Shown here in pieces: positions 1-11,725 of a stretch of 64,000 nt of DNA. The position numbers were made by a program, and so were the translations under genes. The stretch is from assembly GCF_954871325.1 (NCBI RefSeq), contig NC_088776.1:15128052-15192051 (forward strand). The letters are read 5' to 3'. The stretch comes from Gordionus sp. m RMFG-2023. Taxonomy: Eukaryota; Nematomorpha; Gordioida; Chordodea; Parachordodidae. The notes below the pieces were generated by a model that saw nothing but the letters and a program-made list of their open reading frames with translations, was not told the origin of the DNA and ran no database searches. Each line of letters starts with the position of its first letter. Position 1 is the first letter of the stretch.

Positions 1-776
1 TGCATATCTGCAGATTAAGGTGTGAACAGGGTTGCCAGATCAAAATTTTCAAATTGCGGGAAAATTTTGGTATTTTGTGGGAGAAATATGAAAATTGCGG
101 TAGAAATATAAAAATTGCTAAAGAGAATTTTGCGGGCCTTCGGATCGAATATTGAATTGACTTATATTTTTGATAATTACTTTATATAAATATAAAGTCG
201 GTAACTATTTTTCAAAATAGGTAAGTATAGTACGAGACAATTTTTTTTTAAATACTATCTTTATTATTAAAATATATTAATTTTATAAAAATACAAACGA
301 TTTTAATTTTACTATGTAAAATATTAAAATGATTTTATAAAATATAAAAAAAATAGGGATAATTAAAATTATATTATTACTTACTTAAATAATTTATATT
401 TAAAATTCAGTTAAGCTATTATATTATTACTTACTTAAATAATTTATATTTAAAATTCAGTTAAGCTATTATATTATTAAATACTTAAATAATTTATACT
501 TAGAAGTTCAGTTGTATATCTTAAGGCAACAAAAACAATTATATAAATAAATATATATTTTCATTTGACAATCACTTGTTTTTCTCATATATAATAACTT
601 GAATTGTTTTCTTTTTAAATTATATAAATAAAATACCAAATTACTATAACAACCATTCTAGATTAAATATTCAAGCCTTATAAATTCTCTTTCATTAGCC
701 TATATTACATCCTGTGCGAACATTCTAATAACCATTCTACTTTAAATATTCAAGCCTTATAATTATCTTTCTCAAT

Positions 777-1204
777 ATGGTGGAGGATAGGAATGATGTA
801 AAGATCACGAGTATTTTGGAGTTGTTCAATACAAAACCGGACAGACTTGAGTCTTTCAGAGAGTATTTCGATAGACTGAAAGGGTATGGTTCGGGGCTCA
901 ATCCTGAATTTTTGTCGGTGCATTTTATGTTGAATTGTCGTAATGAAAAGCTAAAAACAAGGTTGATTGAAGAAAATATTACAGAGATTAATATTATAGA
1001 GGACATTGTCAAATTTGAATCGTTGGAGATCAATAATAATAAAACATATGTAGAGAAAGATTCTTGGAGAAGAGAGGATAGAACCGATTGGCAAGGCTAT
1101 TCGTCTTGGAAAGAGAACAAGCAGAATTTTAAGGCCAGCACCAACAACAACAATTACAACAACAACAGCAGCAACAACAACGGCAGCAGCAACAACAACA
1201 ACGC

Positions 1205-1236
<32 letters not shown>

Positions 1237-1565
1237 ACAACGGCAGCAACAACAACAACGGCAGCAGCAACAACAACAACAACAGCCATTACAACAATTT
1301 CAAAAAGACGGAGATGATACAAACCCCTTATAATTTAAGGCCAAGAAATGAAATTAATTTTATTAATGATATTATGATTGACCTTCAAGTTAATAATTAT
1401 GATTTTTCTTTTATGATAGATACTGGTTCTCCGGCGTCATCCTTGCCCATGAAAGAGTTTGAAAAGCTTACGAAGGATGAAGTTGTTAATACTAAAGAAA
1501 TAGGAGATAGGGTTAATTTTTTAACTTTTTATAATCCGTTATCGCTTCGAATAGGAATTGGTTGA
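777..1565 (+). pseudogene. Gag-protease fragment of a gypsy-like fossil
   Basis: This is a 262-codon frame beginning just after the left LTR-like block. Residues about 1-95 look like the charged, helical part of a retrotransposon Gag. Residues about 120-175 are an Asn-rich low-complexity tract with some Ser and Gly. Near residue 217 is DTGS, the active-site signature of a retropepsin-type aspartic protease, preceded by hydrophobic FMI as in that family. The frame ends shortly after and the rest of pol is missing, so this is a remnant. The Gag call is weaker than the protease call. Confidence 0.6.
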
Positions 1566-1867
1566 TTGTTCAATGACAATGACTTTGATAACCTTAAATT
1601 TAAAAGAAATGACAATGACTTTGATTTATTACCTTAATTTTAAAAGATTTAAATTTTGAGAATTAACTTTACGCAACTCCGTTTTTTTTTTCAAAGTGAG
1701 ATCAATCAATTATGGCGTGGGGGTATTGTCACTGAGAGGATCAGTAATGTCATTTTAAATTCAAACTTTCTAAGGTCAAAATTATTCATTTAGATCATAA
1801 TGGTTCTTTAATTATAATTGTTTTCTATGATAATACGCTTTTCTTATATTTTTTTATCACCATCTCC

Positions 1868-2544
1868 AAATTTTTTTTTTATATTAATTTTATTCCAAAT
1901 ATATTTATTGTTTTATAGTGTTAATTGTACCTATCGATAGTGTAATTTATACCTTTTGTAAGGGTAATTACATAAAAAACTATCATGTATAACTTTGGTG
2001 CCAATTCCCCTTGATACATATATTTCATTCTTAAAAATAAATTACCTCTCGCATGCCAAACGACTTCTTTCTTTCCCCATTTTGTTGTACCATGTTGTGT
2101 TTTCAAGACTTTAATTTTTTTTATATATATATATTTTTTTTTGGAGGTGGTGCATGTTGCATCTGCACTATTATAATAAATTTTTTTTCATATATTTTAA
2201 TGATTGTTTTTTTTTGATTAAATAATTTTCTTCATTATATAAATTTTATTCCAAATATATTTATTGTTTATTGGCCACCTATAGTGTGAATAGTACCTAT
2301 TGATAGTGTAATTTATACCTTTTGTAAGGGTAATTACATAAAAAACTATCATGTACAACTATGGTGTCAATTCCCCTTTATACATATATTTTCATTCTTA
2401 AAAATAAATATAAATTATCTCCCGCATGCCAAGCGAGCGTTTATTCCCTATAAATTGTAGTTTCTTTCACTTTTTATTTCAATATTCATTTTTTTATATT
2501 TTTTTTGGAGGGAGTGCATGTTGCATGTGCGCATGTGCGCTATT
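1868..2544. repeat. Direct repeat pair of about 300 bp
   Basis: Segments 1868-2170 and 2240-2544 are near copies. They share TATAGTGT-type starts, TAATTTATACCTTTTGTAAG, the motif AACTATCATGTA, and a GGTGCATGTTGCAT or GTGCATGTTGCAT end. The second copy abuts the right LTR-like block (2545), so the pair may be the U3-like half of the LTR present twice. I see no gene in this stretch. Confidence 0.7.
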
Positions 2545-2994
2545 ATATTATTACTTACTTAAATAATTTATATTTAAAATTCAGTTAAGCTATTATATTA
2601 TTACTTACTTAAATAATTTATATATAAAATTCAGTTAAGCTATTATATTATTAAATACTTAAATAATTTATATTTAAAAGTTCAGTTGTATATCTTAAGG
2701 CAACAAAAATAAATATATAAATAAATATATATTTTCATTTGACAATCACTTGTTTTTCTCATATATAATAACTTGAATTGTTTTCTTTTTAAATTATATA
2801 AATAAAATACCAAATTACTATAACAACCATTTTAGATTAAATATTCAAGCCTTATAAATTCTATTTCATTAGCCTATATTACATCCTGTGCGAACATTCT
2901 AATAACCATTCTACTTTAAATATTCAAGCCTTATAATAATTACCCTTTCTCATTAATATTAATTATATTTTATTTGAGATTTAAATAATGGAAC

Positions 2995-3266
2995 ACGTTT
3001 ACCGTCGTTTTTAAGATATTTATAAAATTGCTGGCATGGCATTTATAATTTTGTTTAACCATTAGCTCAGCGTCTAATTTTGTTAGAGCAATCCGATTTC
3101 TTTCCTTTCTCCAGGCACTCCTCAAAAATGCGCTCCACTACGTTTACCGTCGTTTTTAAAATATTTATAAAATTGTTGACATGGCATTTATAATTTTGTT
3201 TAACCATTAGCTCAGCCTCTAATGTCTGTCGCTAGAGCAATCCGATTTCTCTCCTTTCTCCAGGCA
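2995..3266. repeat. Tandem duplication, 145-bp period
   Basis: The unit from ACGTTTACCGTCG to TTTCTCCAGGCA occurs twice, starting at 2995 and 3140, with several substitutions. Both copies contain GGCATTTATAATTTTG and CCATTAGCTCAGC. It lies just upstream (in + coordinates) of the decayed hAT transposase and inside the hAT. Confidence 0.75.
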
Positions 3267-3269
3267 GTT

Positions 3270-4640
3270 GAGGTAAGGGGAAAACATACTCGCATCTTTT
3301 TTCCAAGCATGGGGATTTATCGTTATTACGAAAAAATTCTACCCATTCCTCCTCTGTTTTTAGACCATCTAACTTTAAATATCCTGGCGAATCATAAAAT
3401 ATAGAGAGAACTACAATCTCCTAAAACAAGACATCAATATCTATAGGTATATTTAATATTTTATTAAACCATCAATTGATGGTTTCTGTTCCAAGGTCAT
3501 AATATTTATACATTTGTAAATAGAATTATTAAAATCAAATTTTGATATCAAATATTCTAAAATTGTCTTAATAAAAATTGCTTCTTGTAAAAATGCATTA
3601 ATTAGAGTATTATTTGAACATTTTAATATAATATTTTTAGCAATAGAGACATAAAATTTATTATCAATTTTTAACTGTAAAGATGAACCAGCTACAGCAT
3701 AATTTTCCGAATCTTCATTAATAAAGATTCTTCTGATTGCAATTGAATATTAATAGCATGTAGTAGATTTCCTACATGTGAAATCATTCCTAAATATGGT
3801 TCTGTCATTTCATCCTCGAAAAAATTTATTAAAATAATCAGGGCAGCTTTTATATCTTTATTTAAGAAGTAATATTTAAAGGTTCGTAAATTTTTAAATT
3901 CTATCTATGATAACCACCTGATAGGGACATGTCGCAACAACTCACACCATTCCAAGTCAGACCATTCCACGAACTCCTCTTTTAGTTGATAAACTAAATT
4001 CGTTTAAACATTTCATCACAATTATTTCGACATCCACATAATACATTCATTGCCTTCTAGCAAGAATTATGTAGTATATGGCATATGCAGCCAATTGCTA
4101 TTAAGTCATTATTGTGCTGCTTCAATTCGGTAAATACACTTTAATTTTTGACAAATTTCACAGAGGCATTATCAGCGCAGAAAGCTGACAAGCAACTCAT
4201 TGATAACCCTGAGTCAGCTCTATTTACCATTATGTGGTTAGCTATATCGTTGGGTTTTTTACTATTCGAGGAAATTTTTTTTAACAGTTTTATTGAAATA
4301 CCCTTATTCTTGTTGAAATTGCGAAATTTCCCTTATTAGATGCATCTGTTAAAATTGTATATGGATGTCGATCTTTCAAATCGTCTAGGATTGACCTCTT
4401 GGATTCAGGTTATAAAACATTTGTGATAACCTTGCTCATTTTTGTTCTACCACAAGTAAAGTTTAAACTTATATTGGAGTCGTTAAATATTATGGGGAAA
4501 ATATTTGACCCATATTGTAATGATAGGATAGGTTTATATGATTTCCACACTGTAGTTGCATCTGTATTATTAATAATGTAATCAGCATCTACATGAGCGC
4601 GAGGGGTAGGAACAGTTTGCATCCTATTGAGGTAAGCTTT
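3270..4640 (-). pseudogene. Decayed hAT transposase
   Basis: On the minus strand several frames together read as a hAT transposase core. A 70-codon open stretch (4410-4622) holds KMSKVITNVLSPE and continues into LTDASNKGN, the catalytic-region motif of the hAT group close to zinc-finger MYM-type and 'C2H2-hAT' proteins. Further along are FSADNAS, CHILHN and LLRHVPIRWLS, all expected in this order. Several frameshifts and stops interrupt it, so it is dead. It belongs to the 27-12762 element and lies in the same nested region as the LTR fossils. Confidence 0.65.
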
Positions 4641-4910
4641 AATGGGGGTAGGATAAATTTTTTGGCGGGTTATCTATTAAATTTTGAGATGAAATAGGAC
4701 AAAATTTAATGCTGTAAAAATTAATACTTTTATTATAGTATTATTATAATACAATTCATCGACCAAATCTATATAATGCAAACAATCATACACATTGTTT
4801 ACCAAATAAACTATCCTTTTAAATGTAATTTAAAAGGTTTCGATATATCAGCAAGCTCATAATGCCATAATAATTAATTCATTGTAAATAATGGAGGTTT
4901 TAATTGAATT

Positions 4911-5175
4911 TATTATCTAAAATAATAAATTCTTTATTATCTAAAATAATAAATTCTTTATTATCTAAAATATAAATTCTTTATTATCTAAAATAATAAA
5001 TTCTTTATTATCTAAAATAATAAATTCTTTATTTTCTAAAATAATAAATTCTTTATAATCTATATAATGAATTCTTTAAAATCTAAAATAATAAATTCTT
5101 TATAATCTATATAATAAATTCTTTATAATCTAAAATAATAAATTCTTTATAATCTAAAATAATAAATTCTTTATA
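4911..5175. repeat. 24-bp AT-rich minisatellite
   Basis: About eleven units of the form ATTATCTAAAATAATAAATTC plus TTT follow one another, with small changes toward the right (TATAATCTATATAATG variants). There is no coding potential. It lies inside the hAT between transposase remnant and LTR element. Confidence 0.9.
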
Positions 5176-5284
5176 TTCACAAAATATCGATAGTTGGTAG
5201 TAGAGATAGATTAATTTAAGTTATCCTTTATAAATTCTTTGAAAAGAGTATCAATAAATAAATAGGTGAAAATAATAATAAAGA

Positions 5285-5350
5285 GACACCTCCGCCGAAG
5301 GCGGCGGGGATTTTTTAGGGGGGTAGGCAAAGGTTTTTGAAGGGGGCTTG
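5285..5350. other. GC-rich hairpin in AT-rich DNA
   Basis: The sequence CCGCCGAAGGCGGCGG forms a short perfect hairpin followed by G-rich DNA (GGGGGGTAGG, GAAGGGGGC). The G-rich context resembles terminal parts of hAT-type MITEs elsewhere in the window, but no partner end or target duplication was found. Confidence 0.4.
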
Positions 5351-6539
5351 CATCCAGTAAAAATCTTGTGATGTAGACACTGAATGTAATTGAACTATAA
5401 TAAATAAAATAATTATCAATTTCATTGAAATCAGTATAATATTATTTTATTATATATTAAATTTAACCTGAACGTGATAATTAAGCGCCAAGCCCTATAT
5501 TGTTATATACAAACACACTGAAAATGATAATATAAAGGTTGGCAGGGAGTAAGGAAGATAAGACAAATTTTTTTATTTAATAAATATATTTTAAAATGTT
5601 TAACTACAATATCACTAAAAAACTATAATAAATTTATCCTTTATTATATAAAATAAAACTATTAAATAATTAAATGAAACTATTAAGTAAAGTTACGTGA
5701 TACGTGATAAAAGCGTTTTCGCCCTCTGGTTGTGGATACAACAGAGCTACGCTAGGTTTTCCTCAAAATCCATCAAACTGGATAGTTAATTTAGGGGAGA
5801 AAAAAAAATGAGGAGCCCTTCACACGTTTGTGGGCAAGCCGCACGTACTTGTACGCGCAACAGTCCGAGAACTGTCGCTTAAACGTCTATAGGCTAATCA
5901 ACAAAAGAAATGGGCAAAAACAAAAGCCTATACCCATGAACTGCCAAAATAATTTAATTACTTTAAGGGTGGGTGGTGGCTAATTTTAAGTTTAACATCT
6001 AATGTAAGCCTTGATAGTTACTTAGAACTAATTGAGAATATGTTCATATCCATTGAGATTAGAAATTATTCATGAAAATAAGGAAAAGCTAAAATGGGTT
6101 TACCACAAATTGTTTAAAAGGTGAAAATTCCAGTGAATAGGCAAAAACTAGTCAGTAATCGGTTTATGACTATCCAGCAACGAACACCACACAACAAACG
6201 GTTATTTTTTCCTTTTTCCAGAGAAACAAAAATACTCTATGGAGTGATAGATAGATTATATAGCGAAAAAGGTCTTTGATAGTGATAACGATATGAGAGA
6301 AAGGAAACTATGACGCAGAAATAGGAACCAGCTCCGTAAGTTTTAGGAAAAGTTTTAGGAAAATGGAAAAGTAATTGTTGGCCAGGATTAAACAAAAGGC
6401 ATTTTGGCTTGATTGTTATATGATAGTCTATCATTCACGGAAAGACTCTACCAACAAAACATATTTACAAACCTCGCCACCCCCTGTCGACTGGTTTCTC
6501 CATAAATGAAATAACAAGTGAACAAAGACTTAGAAAAAA

Positions 6540-6975
6540 ACACTAAGAAAAAGCAAAAGCTCCAGGGCCAGATAATATCACAGCAGAAAATCCAAAAAAT
6601 AACTAGCATCTATAACAATATCGCTACCTATTTGCCCTCATTTAAATAGAAAATATGGGAGAGCGGAACTACTGCAGTGGGATGGATCAAAATCCTACCT
6701 AAGTAACTACCCAAAAACTAAGACCACAGAAATTTAAGGCTTATTGAGCTATAGCCATCACATCCTATAGCATGGAAAAAAAGCATATCGCCCACACCAA
6801 AAATACATAAGTATATACAGGCCAAGAAAAGAAAATACTGGATCCAAAAATTAATTTAGAAAAAAATAATCATGCAGAAAAACTAAGTACAAAACCCCCT
6901 TCTGCTTTACATTTGTGAATTATAACAGAGCTATTGATAATGTTAACCATGCAGTTTTTTCAGAAAATAAGATAA
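6540..6975 (+). pseudogene. Opposite-strand LINE reverse-transcriptase fragment
   Basis: The plus strand here gives APGPDNITAE, an AIAITS segment and a remnant of the TELLIMLTM kind in reverse-transcriptase order, broken by many stops. It points opposite to the LINE at 7086-9742 and is far more decayed, so it is a separate older insertion rather than the same copy. The flanks 6075-6540 show nothing else I can name. Confidence 0.5.
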
Positions 6976-7085
6976 ATAAAAGCTGAAGTCAGTGGAGTAA
7001 GTAATTCACAGAAAAGGTGAAAGACAAAATCAAGAGGTAAAATTGAGAGATGAAGAAATTAAATAACCTGAAAAATACAGAAAAA

Positions 7086-9742
7086 TTATGAGAGGTTTAG
7101 GTAATTCGATTTAATTTTTAGTAGTTTTTTTATAGATTTTTTGTTTTTATTTAGCCTTAGGAATTGCTTCAAATTTAAGTTTAGATCCATTATGTCCTTC
7201 AAGGCTCTGTAGAACCATAATGTCTTATATTTGCAATATGTTTTCCCATTAAAGGAGTATAACCAATTAATGGCATCAATAACAAGGCTATTGTTGCTAT
7301 GATTTCTTAAAATATGGGCAAAGAAAGTAAGACGTTTCTTTTTTAAAGATACGTGAACCTGAGTATGGTTAGACTTCTTCCAAAGATTTTCATTTGAGAT
7401 AATATTAGGGTAGAAGATTCCATTTATTATTCTATGGCATTTATTTACAAACGTTTGTAATTTCCTAGTTTCGGTCTTGGTAATCTCCCATGTATCACCG
7501 CCATAAAAGAGAATCGGGATGATGGTTGAGTTGAAAATACAGAGTCTTGTGAAAACGGATATCTCTCTAGCTTTCCACAGTTTAAAAAATTTATAAAAAG
7601 CCGCCCTAGCATTTTGTAAACGAATTTTTAGTTCTTCTTTACAACTACCTTTATTGTCAATGGTTACGCCTATATATTTAAAAGATTCTACCACCTTAAC
7701 CAACTTTCCCCCCACCACCAAATTATTCAGAAGAGGCGCCTGGGACGAGGGCATTATCACTGTTTTATCAAAGTTAATATCCAGGCCAACCTTAAGACTA
7801 AAGGAGTTTAATATAGCGATCAAATTTTGGGTTTCTTCCAAACTTTTTGTTATCAAAACTATGTCGTCAGCATAAGATATCACCCTATTTTCCAAGAAAA
7901 AAGACTGACTGGAACTTAATTCTAAGAGATTCGCAGTAGCCAGCGTATCTACTATGATTTTATTCATAAGTATATTAAACAAAAGCGGGGAAACACATCC
8001 TTGTTTTACCCCTTTTTTTGTCCTAAAAGATGGAGAAACCTTATTATTGATTTTTAAGGAGGCAAAAAGACTACTATAATGTGTTTTAAGGATCCTTATA
8101 ATATTAGAGTCAATGCCACATTCGGTTAAAATCTTCCAAAGCGCATCATGGTTAACATTATCAAAAGCACGTTTAAAGTCGATAAAAATAAAGTAAAAAG
8201 GTAATTTATACTTCTGACATTTCTGCATTATAATCTTTAAAGCTAATATTGGTTCGTTTATATTTCTACCTGGACGGTAAGCACAAATGTATTTAGACAA
8301 AAGGTTTGGTATAGAGGAAAGAATGCGATTTTTTAAAAGAACCATAAAAACTTTTGATGCAATAGACGTGAGAGCGATGGCTCTATAATCCTTGAATTTA
8401 GATGGATTTGGAATTTTCGGGAAGTTGCAAAAGATAGTCTTATTCCAATCCGCTGGCATCATCCCAGTCAACCATATCTTGTTAAACAAAGGAAGTAAGA
8501 ACCGAGAGATCGTTAAGGGAGCTGCTTTCAGATGTTCTCCTGTAATGTTATCTGTACCCGGAGATTTATTATTCCTAAGCTTCTTAATAGCGGCCACAAT
8601 TTCCGCCGATGAAAAGTTTGCGTCCAATTGTCCAGCATTTTGACTAGTGGATGGGATTAAGGTAGGCCTCCTAGAATCAAAGACTCCCATATAGTGGTCA
8701 AGCCATAACGCTATCTGTTCGTCGGGGTCAGTAATTAACCTATTATTATCCAGTCTTATAGTTGGAAGTGTCTTGAACACTTTGGCTTTACAAAAATAAT
8801 TTAGTTTCTTGTAGGCGTCGAAAGTTCTATTTTCCCTCATATCCCTGTCTATCTCAAAAGCCTTTTTAGCAATGAAGATCCTTCTATCTCTCCTTAGGAG
8901 TCTATGAATTGAGGTCCATAATTGACCATCGCGCTCACCTCGTAACTTGAGTTGAGCTATCATACGAATGGTGTCCTCGGATAGCCATTCCTGTCTTGGT
9001 GGAGAAATGTTGATGTTAGGGAGATGGTTGTAGGCATCAAACAAGTTGTTTTTGAAAGACGCCCAACATTCTTCGACAGATTGAGACTCCGACGAGGATA
9101 AGAAAGTTGCCTCCCTATCATTTAAGAATAGATCGAGCTGTAGTTTGACTGCAGGGCGTTGCAGGTGTGTTGCATTTTCTTCCAGGACAGGTATCTCGGC
9201 TGGGGTTGAAGAGAAGGACGCCGAGAGTTTCCCCATAAATTTTTCACAGTAATACTGGCTCTGATTAATTTATGATCAGAAATATTAATATTTGGCATTA
9301 CTTTTACATCGATAAACCAACTATAGATGTTCGAGATGATAAAATCAATCTGAGACTTGATATTATTTCTACTGAAGGTTAGAATATTTAATTCACTGTG
9401 TGAAAAGAAAGTATTTTCGACCTTGAGGTTTATACTCCTGCACATCTCCAATAACTTTCTGCTGTCATCACTGTTTAATTGAGAGAGAGTTGCATTCCCA
9501 ATTACCCCATCTCTAATAAAGGAGTCATCTTTTCGATCCTAGTATTTAAATCCCCAAGGATTATCAAATTACGACTCCTAGGAAGAGAGTTTACAATGTT
9601 TTCGAGGTCATCAAGGAATGCGAGCCGTTCGTTTCTTCTAGGCGGGGCATAGACATTAACTAAGATTGTTTGCCTGAAGCAGGTATTCAGGTATAGTAAA
9701 CAGCATCTCTCCGAAATGGGCACAAATTTATCCACGTATTTG
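7086..9742 (-). mobile_element. 5'-truncated LINE with endonuclease and reverse transcriptase
   Basis: The LINE is inserted in the 3' LTR of the minus-strand element. The main frame (7086-9236, 716 codons) has a complete non-LTR reverse transcriptase: SPGTDNIT near residue 225, FIDFKRAFD with catalytic Asp353, KKGVKQGCVSPLLFNI near 407, the YADD box at 455-458, YIGVTI near 521, and a C-terminal RKLQTFVNKCHR region with a GHVLR-like element. Upstream frames (9122-9451, 9502-9735) are the end of an AP-type endonuclease with VNVYAPP, LGDLNTR and ISDHKLI. Two frameshifts separate the three pieces, one near 9540 and one near 9200. The element stops abruptly at about 9742 inside the endonuclease, the usual 5' truncation of target-primed insertion. 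It is inactive but fairly young, because 716 codons remain open. Confidence 0.85.
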
Positions 9743-9846
9743 CATATATAAATGGTGTTAATTTAATGAATGTAAGATACAAAAATTTGCGCTAAATAAT
9801 AACCATTATAATAAAATAATAATCCATATTTAACATTCCACCCTCT

Positions 9847-10690
9847 ACAGGAACCCCGCCTAGGTTCTCTTTAGACGTAAATCTTTCGTGTTCAAGGAGT
9901 TACCCATCTATTTTGTTCATAAAATCTGTCATAGTGTCGTCTTGGCAAATGATAGTTATTTTGGTTGTAAAATCTTATCTTGCCTTGCTCCCTCCAAATC
10001 TTTAAAAAAACGGTTTAGTATGTGATTCGACTTTGTCATCCTTTTGTTAATTATTATCATAATTTGTTATTGAATAATTTTAGAATATATGTGTTATTAA
10101 ATAAGAATCGCCGAACAATCGTAATAGAATTAATTTAATGAATATCGAATTTGAATAATTGAAGCAGAATATTGAATATTTGAAATGAAATAAATAACTG
10201 GTCGCGTTTTATTTTAATTTTATTATATTATAAATATTGCGTTTTAAATTATAGCGTTTTATATAATCATTTTTATCAATATTAAAATTCAATTTTATCT
10301 TTTTTCTTTTTAAATATCTTCAATTGTAGCGTTTTATATAATAATTTTTTTATTTTTTATATATATTTTTTTAATAAAAGATTATAAGATGATATGTACT
10401 TTACGTCTGTACATCCATCTCTCTCTTCAGAAATTTTAACTTATTTTGAAATAATAATTATTCATAAGATTGTTTTTAGTAAAAAATAATTTTTTGAACC
10501 TCAAATTTTTAGAAAAAGATCTCTTCATCACATCCTTGAGTATTAATCTAGGATGAAGACGTTTAGATTTTATATGACTTCTCTTAGTGATACTTTTAAT
10601 TGTCTTCAAATTTATAAGTTTCAATTTTTTTTATCGCATTTAGTAAAAGTTTTTTTAATTTTATTATTTTCTTTAATCTTTGTTTCATTG
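9847..10690. other. Internal AT-rich DNA of the LTR fossil, no gene seen
   Basis: This lies between the purine tract and the gag-like frame. It is AT-rich with long T and A runs and short frames only. Nothing recognisable as pol is present. Confidence 0.5.
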
Positions 10691-10696
10691 TTTTCT

Positions 10697-11179
10697 TTAA
10701 TGTTTATTTCCTTTTTTTCTATAATCACGAATATTTTTTATTATATCATTTATCTCTTTTAGTTTATAAGAATCTCTTTCATTTTGAATATTGGGTTTTA
10801 ATTCAATATTTTTCAATTTTTTGATACTAATAGATTTACATTTATGATGATCATTTCTTTTATAATAATGTGTTTCTTTATCTAATTTTCTATTTTTATA
10901 ATAATTCTCATTATTAGATATACTAAAATTTTTATTAGAACAATTTTCTTTTATTTCTGTAGCCGATTTATAATTACATAAATATTTTAATGTACATAAT
11001 GCTTCATCATAACTTGAATCTAACTCTCTTGGTAACGTTGCTTTCATGACCAAAAATAAACCATCTGGTAAATTACATATTAAGCTTAGAGTATTCTTAC
11101 TATCACGAAATATTAAATAATCTTCCAATTTGCCTATGGACTTTGTTTTATTATTATTGTCCCATATAGGTTCATTCAT
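10697..11179 (-). pseudogene. Gag-like reading frame of the LTR fossil
   Basis: A 160-codon frame lies between the primer site and the purine tract of the minus-strand LTR element. The first 70 residues contain LPDGLFLVMKATLPRELD and read like a folded domain; the rest is rich in Lys and Asn and looks basic, as a nucleic-acid-binding tail would. No zinc knuckle is visible. Position suggests Gag, but no signature proves it. Confidence 0.4.
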
Positions 11180-11725
11180 AATTTAGAGATTTATCATTAA
11201 ATATTAAAATTACTTTTCACTTTTTCAAATTAATCATTACTTACATGTTTTTAGAATGAACATAACATTCCAGAACTTTTTTTTATCTAGTTATCTAAGT
11301 TTCAGTAGCTAAAATCATATTGTCTATCAAGAAATTTGACTGTTAATTCATTATTAAGCAAATATTTTTTAAGGTTATCTAAGTATTCATATATGTTCAT
11401 TATGACTGATTTATATTTAATTTACTCAGTTATTTTATTAAGTATATTGGAATTTTATAACTTTCCTTCCTTTTTTTTACTTGGATTTAGAATATTTTAT
11501 AAATCATCATAGGTTTTACTACATAGAATTCATAACCTATTGTCTAACTATCATATTGGTTCTTCATATTATAATAACTCCATTATCCATGATAGCTTCG
11601 TCTAGTTTGATATCTAGTTTAACAATTCTCCTCATAGTTGATTGACCCATTTGACCTAAATTATATTTAGTAGAAAAAAATAAATTTAACAGATTTTAAA
11701 ATTGTAAAACCCTCCGCTGCCACCA

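Larger units (their letters stand above)
371..2950 (+). mobile_element. LTR-flanked gag-protease retroelement fossil
   Basis: A block of about 405 bp at 371-775 is repeated in direct orientation at 2545-2950, with only a few differences by eye (roughly 2-4 percent). Each copy begins with a 50-bp unit repeated two to three times, so these look like LTR parts. Between them lie a gag-protease reading frame (777-1565) and a second direct repeat pair (about 1868-2170 and 2240-2540) that may be the other half of the LTR. The element is a Ty3/gypsy-like fossil. It is incomplete: reverse transcriptase and integrase are absent. The high similarity of the end repeats makes it one of the younger insertions here. 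It sits inside the hAT element. Confidence 0.6.

Noticed and set aside
951-1322. Minus-strand 123-codon frame rich in Val and Ala
   Set aside because: It is the complement of the Asn-rich Gag tract; low-complexity shadow.
5725-5950. Twister, hammerhead, HDV-like or group II intron domain in the LTR island
   Set aside because: GGGCAAGCCGC and a GCACGTAC segment look suggestive, but I could not lay out any complete conserved core on either strand.
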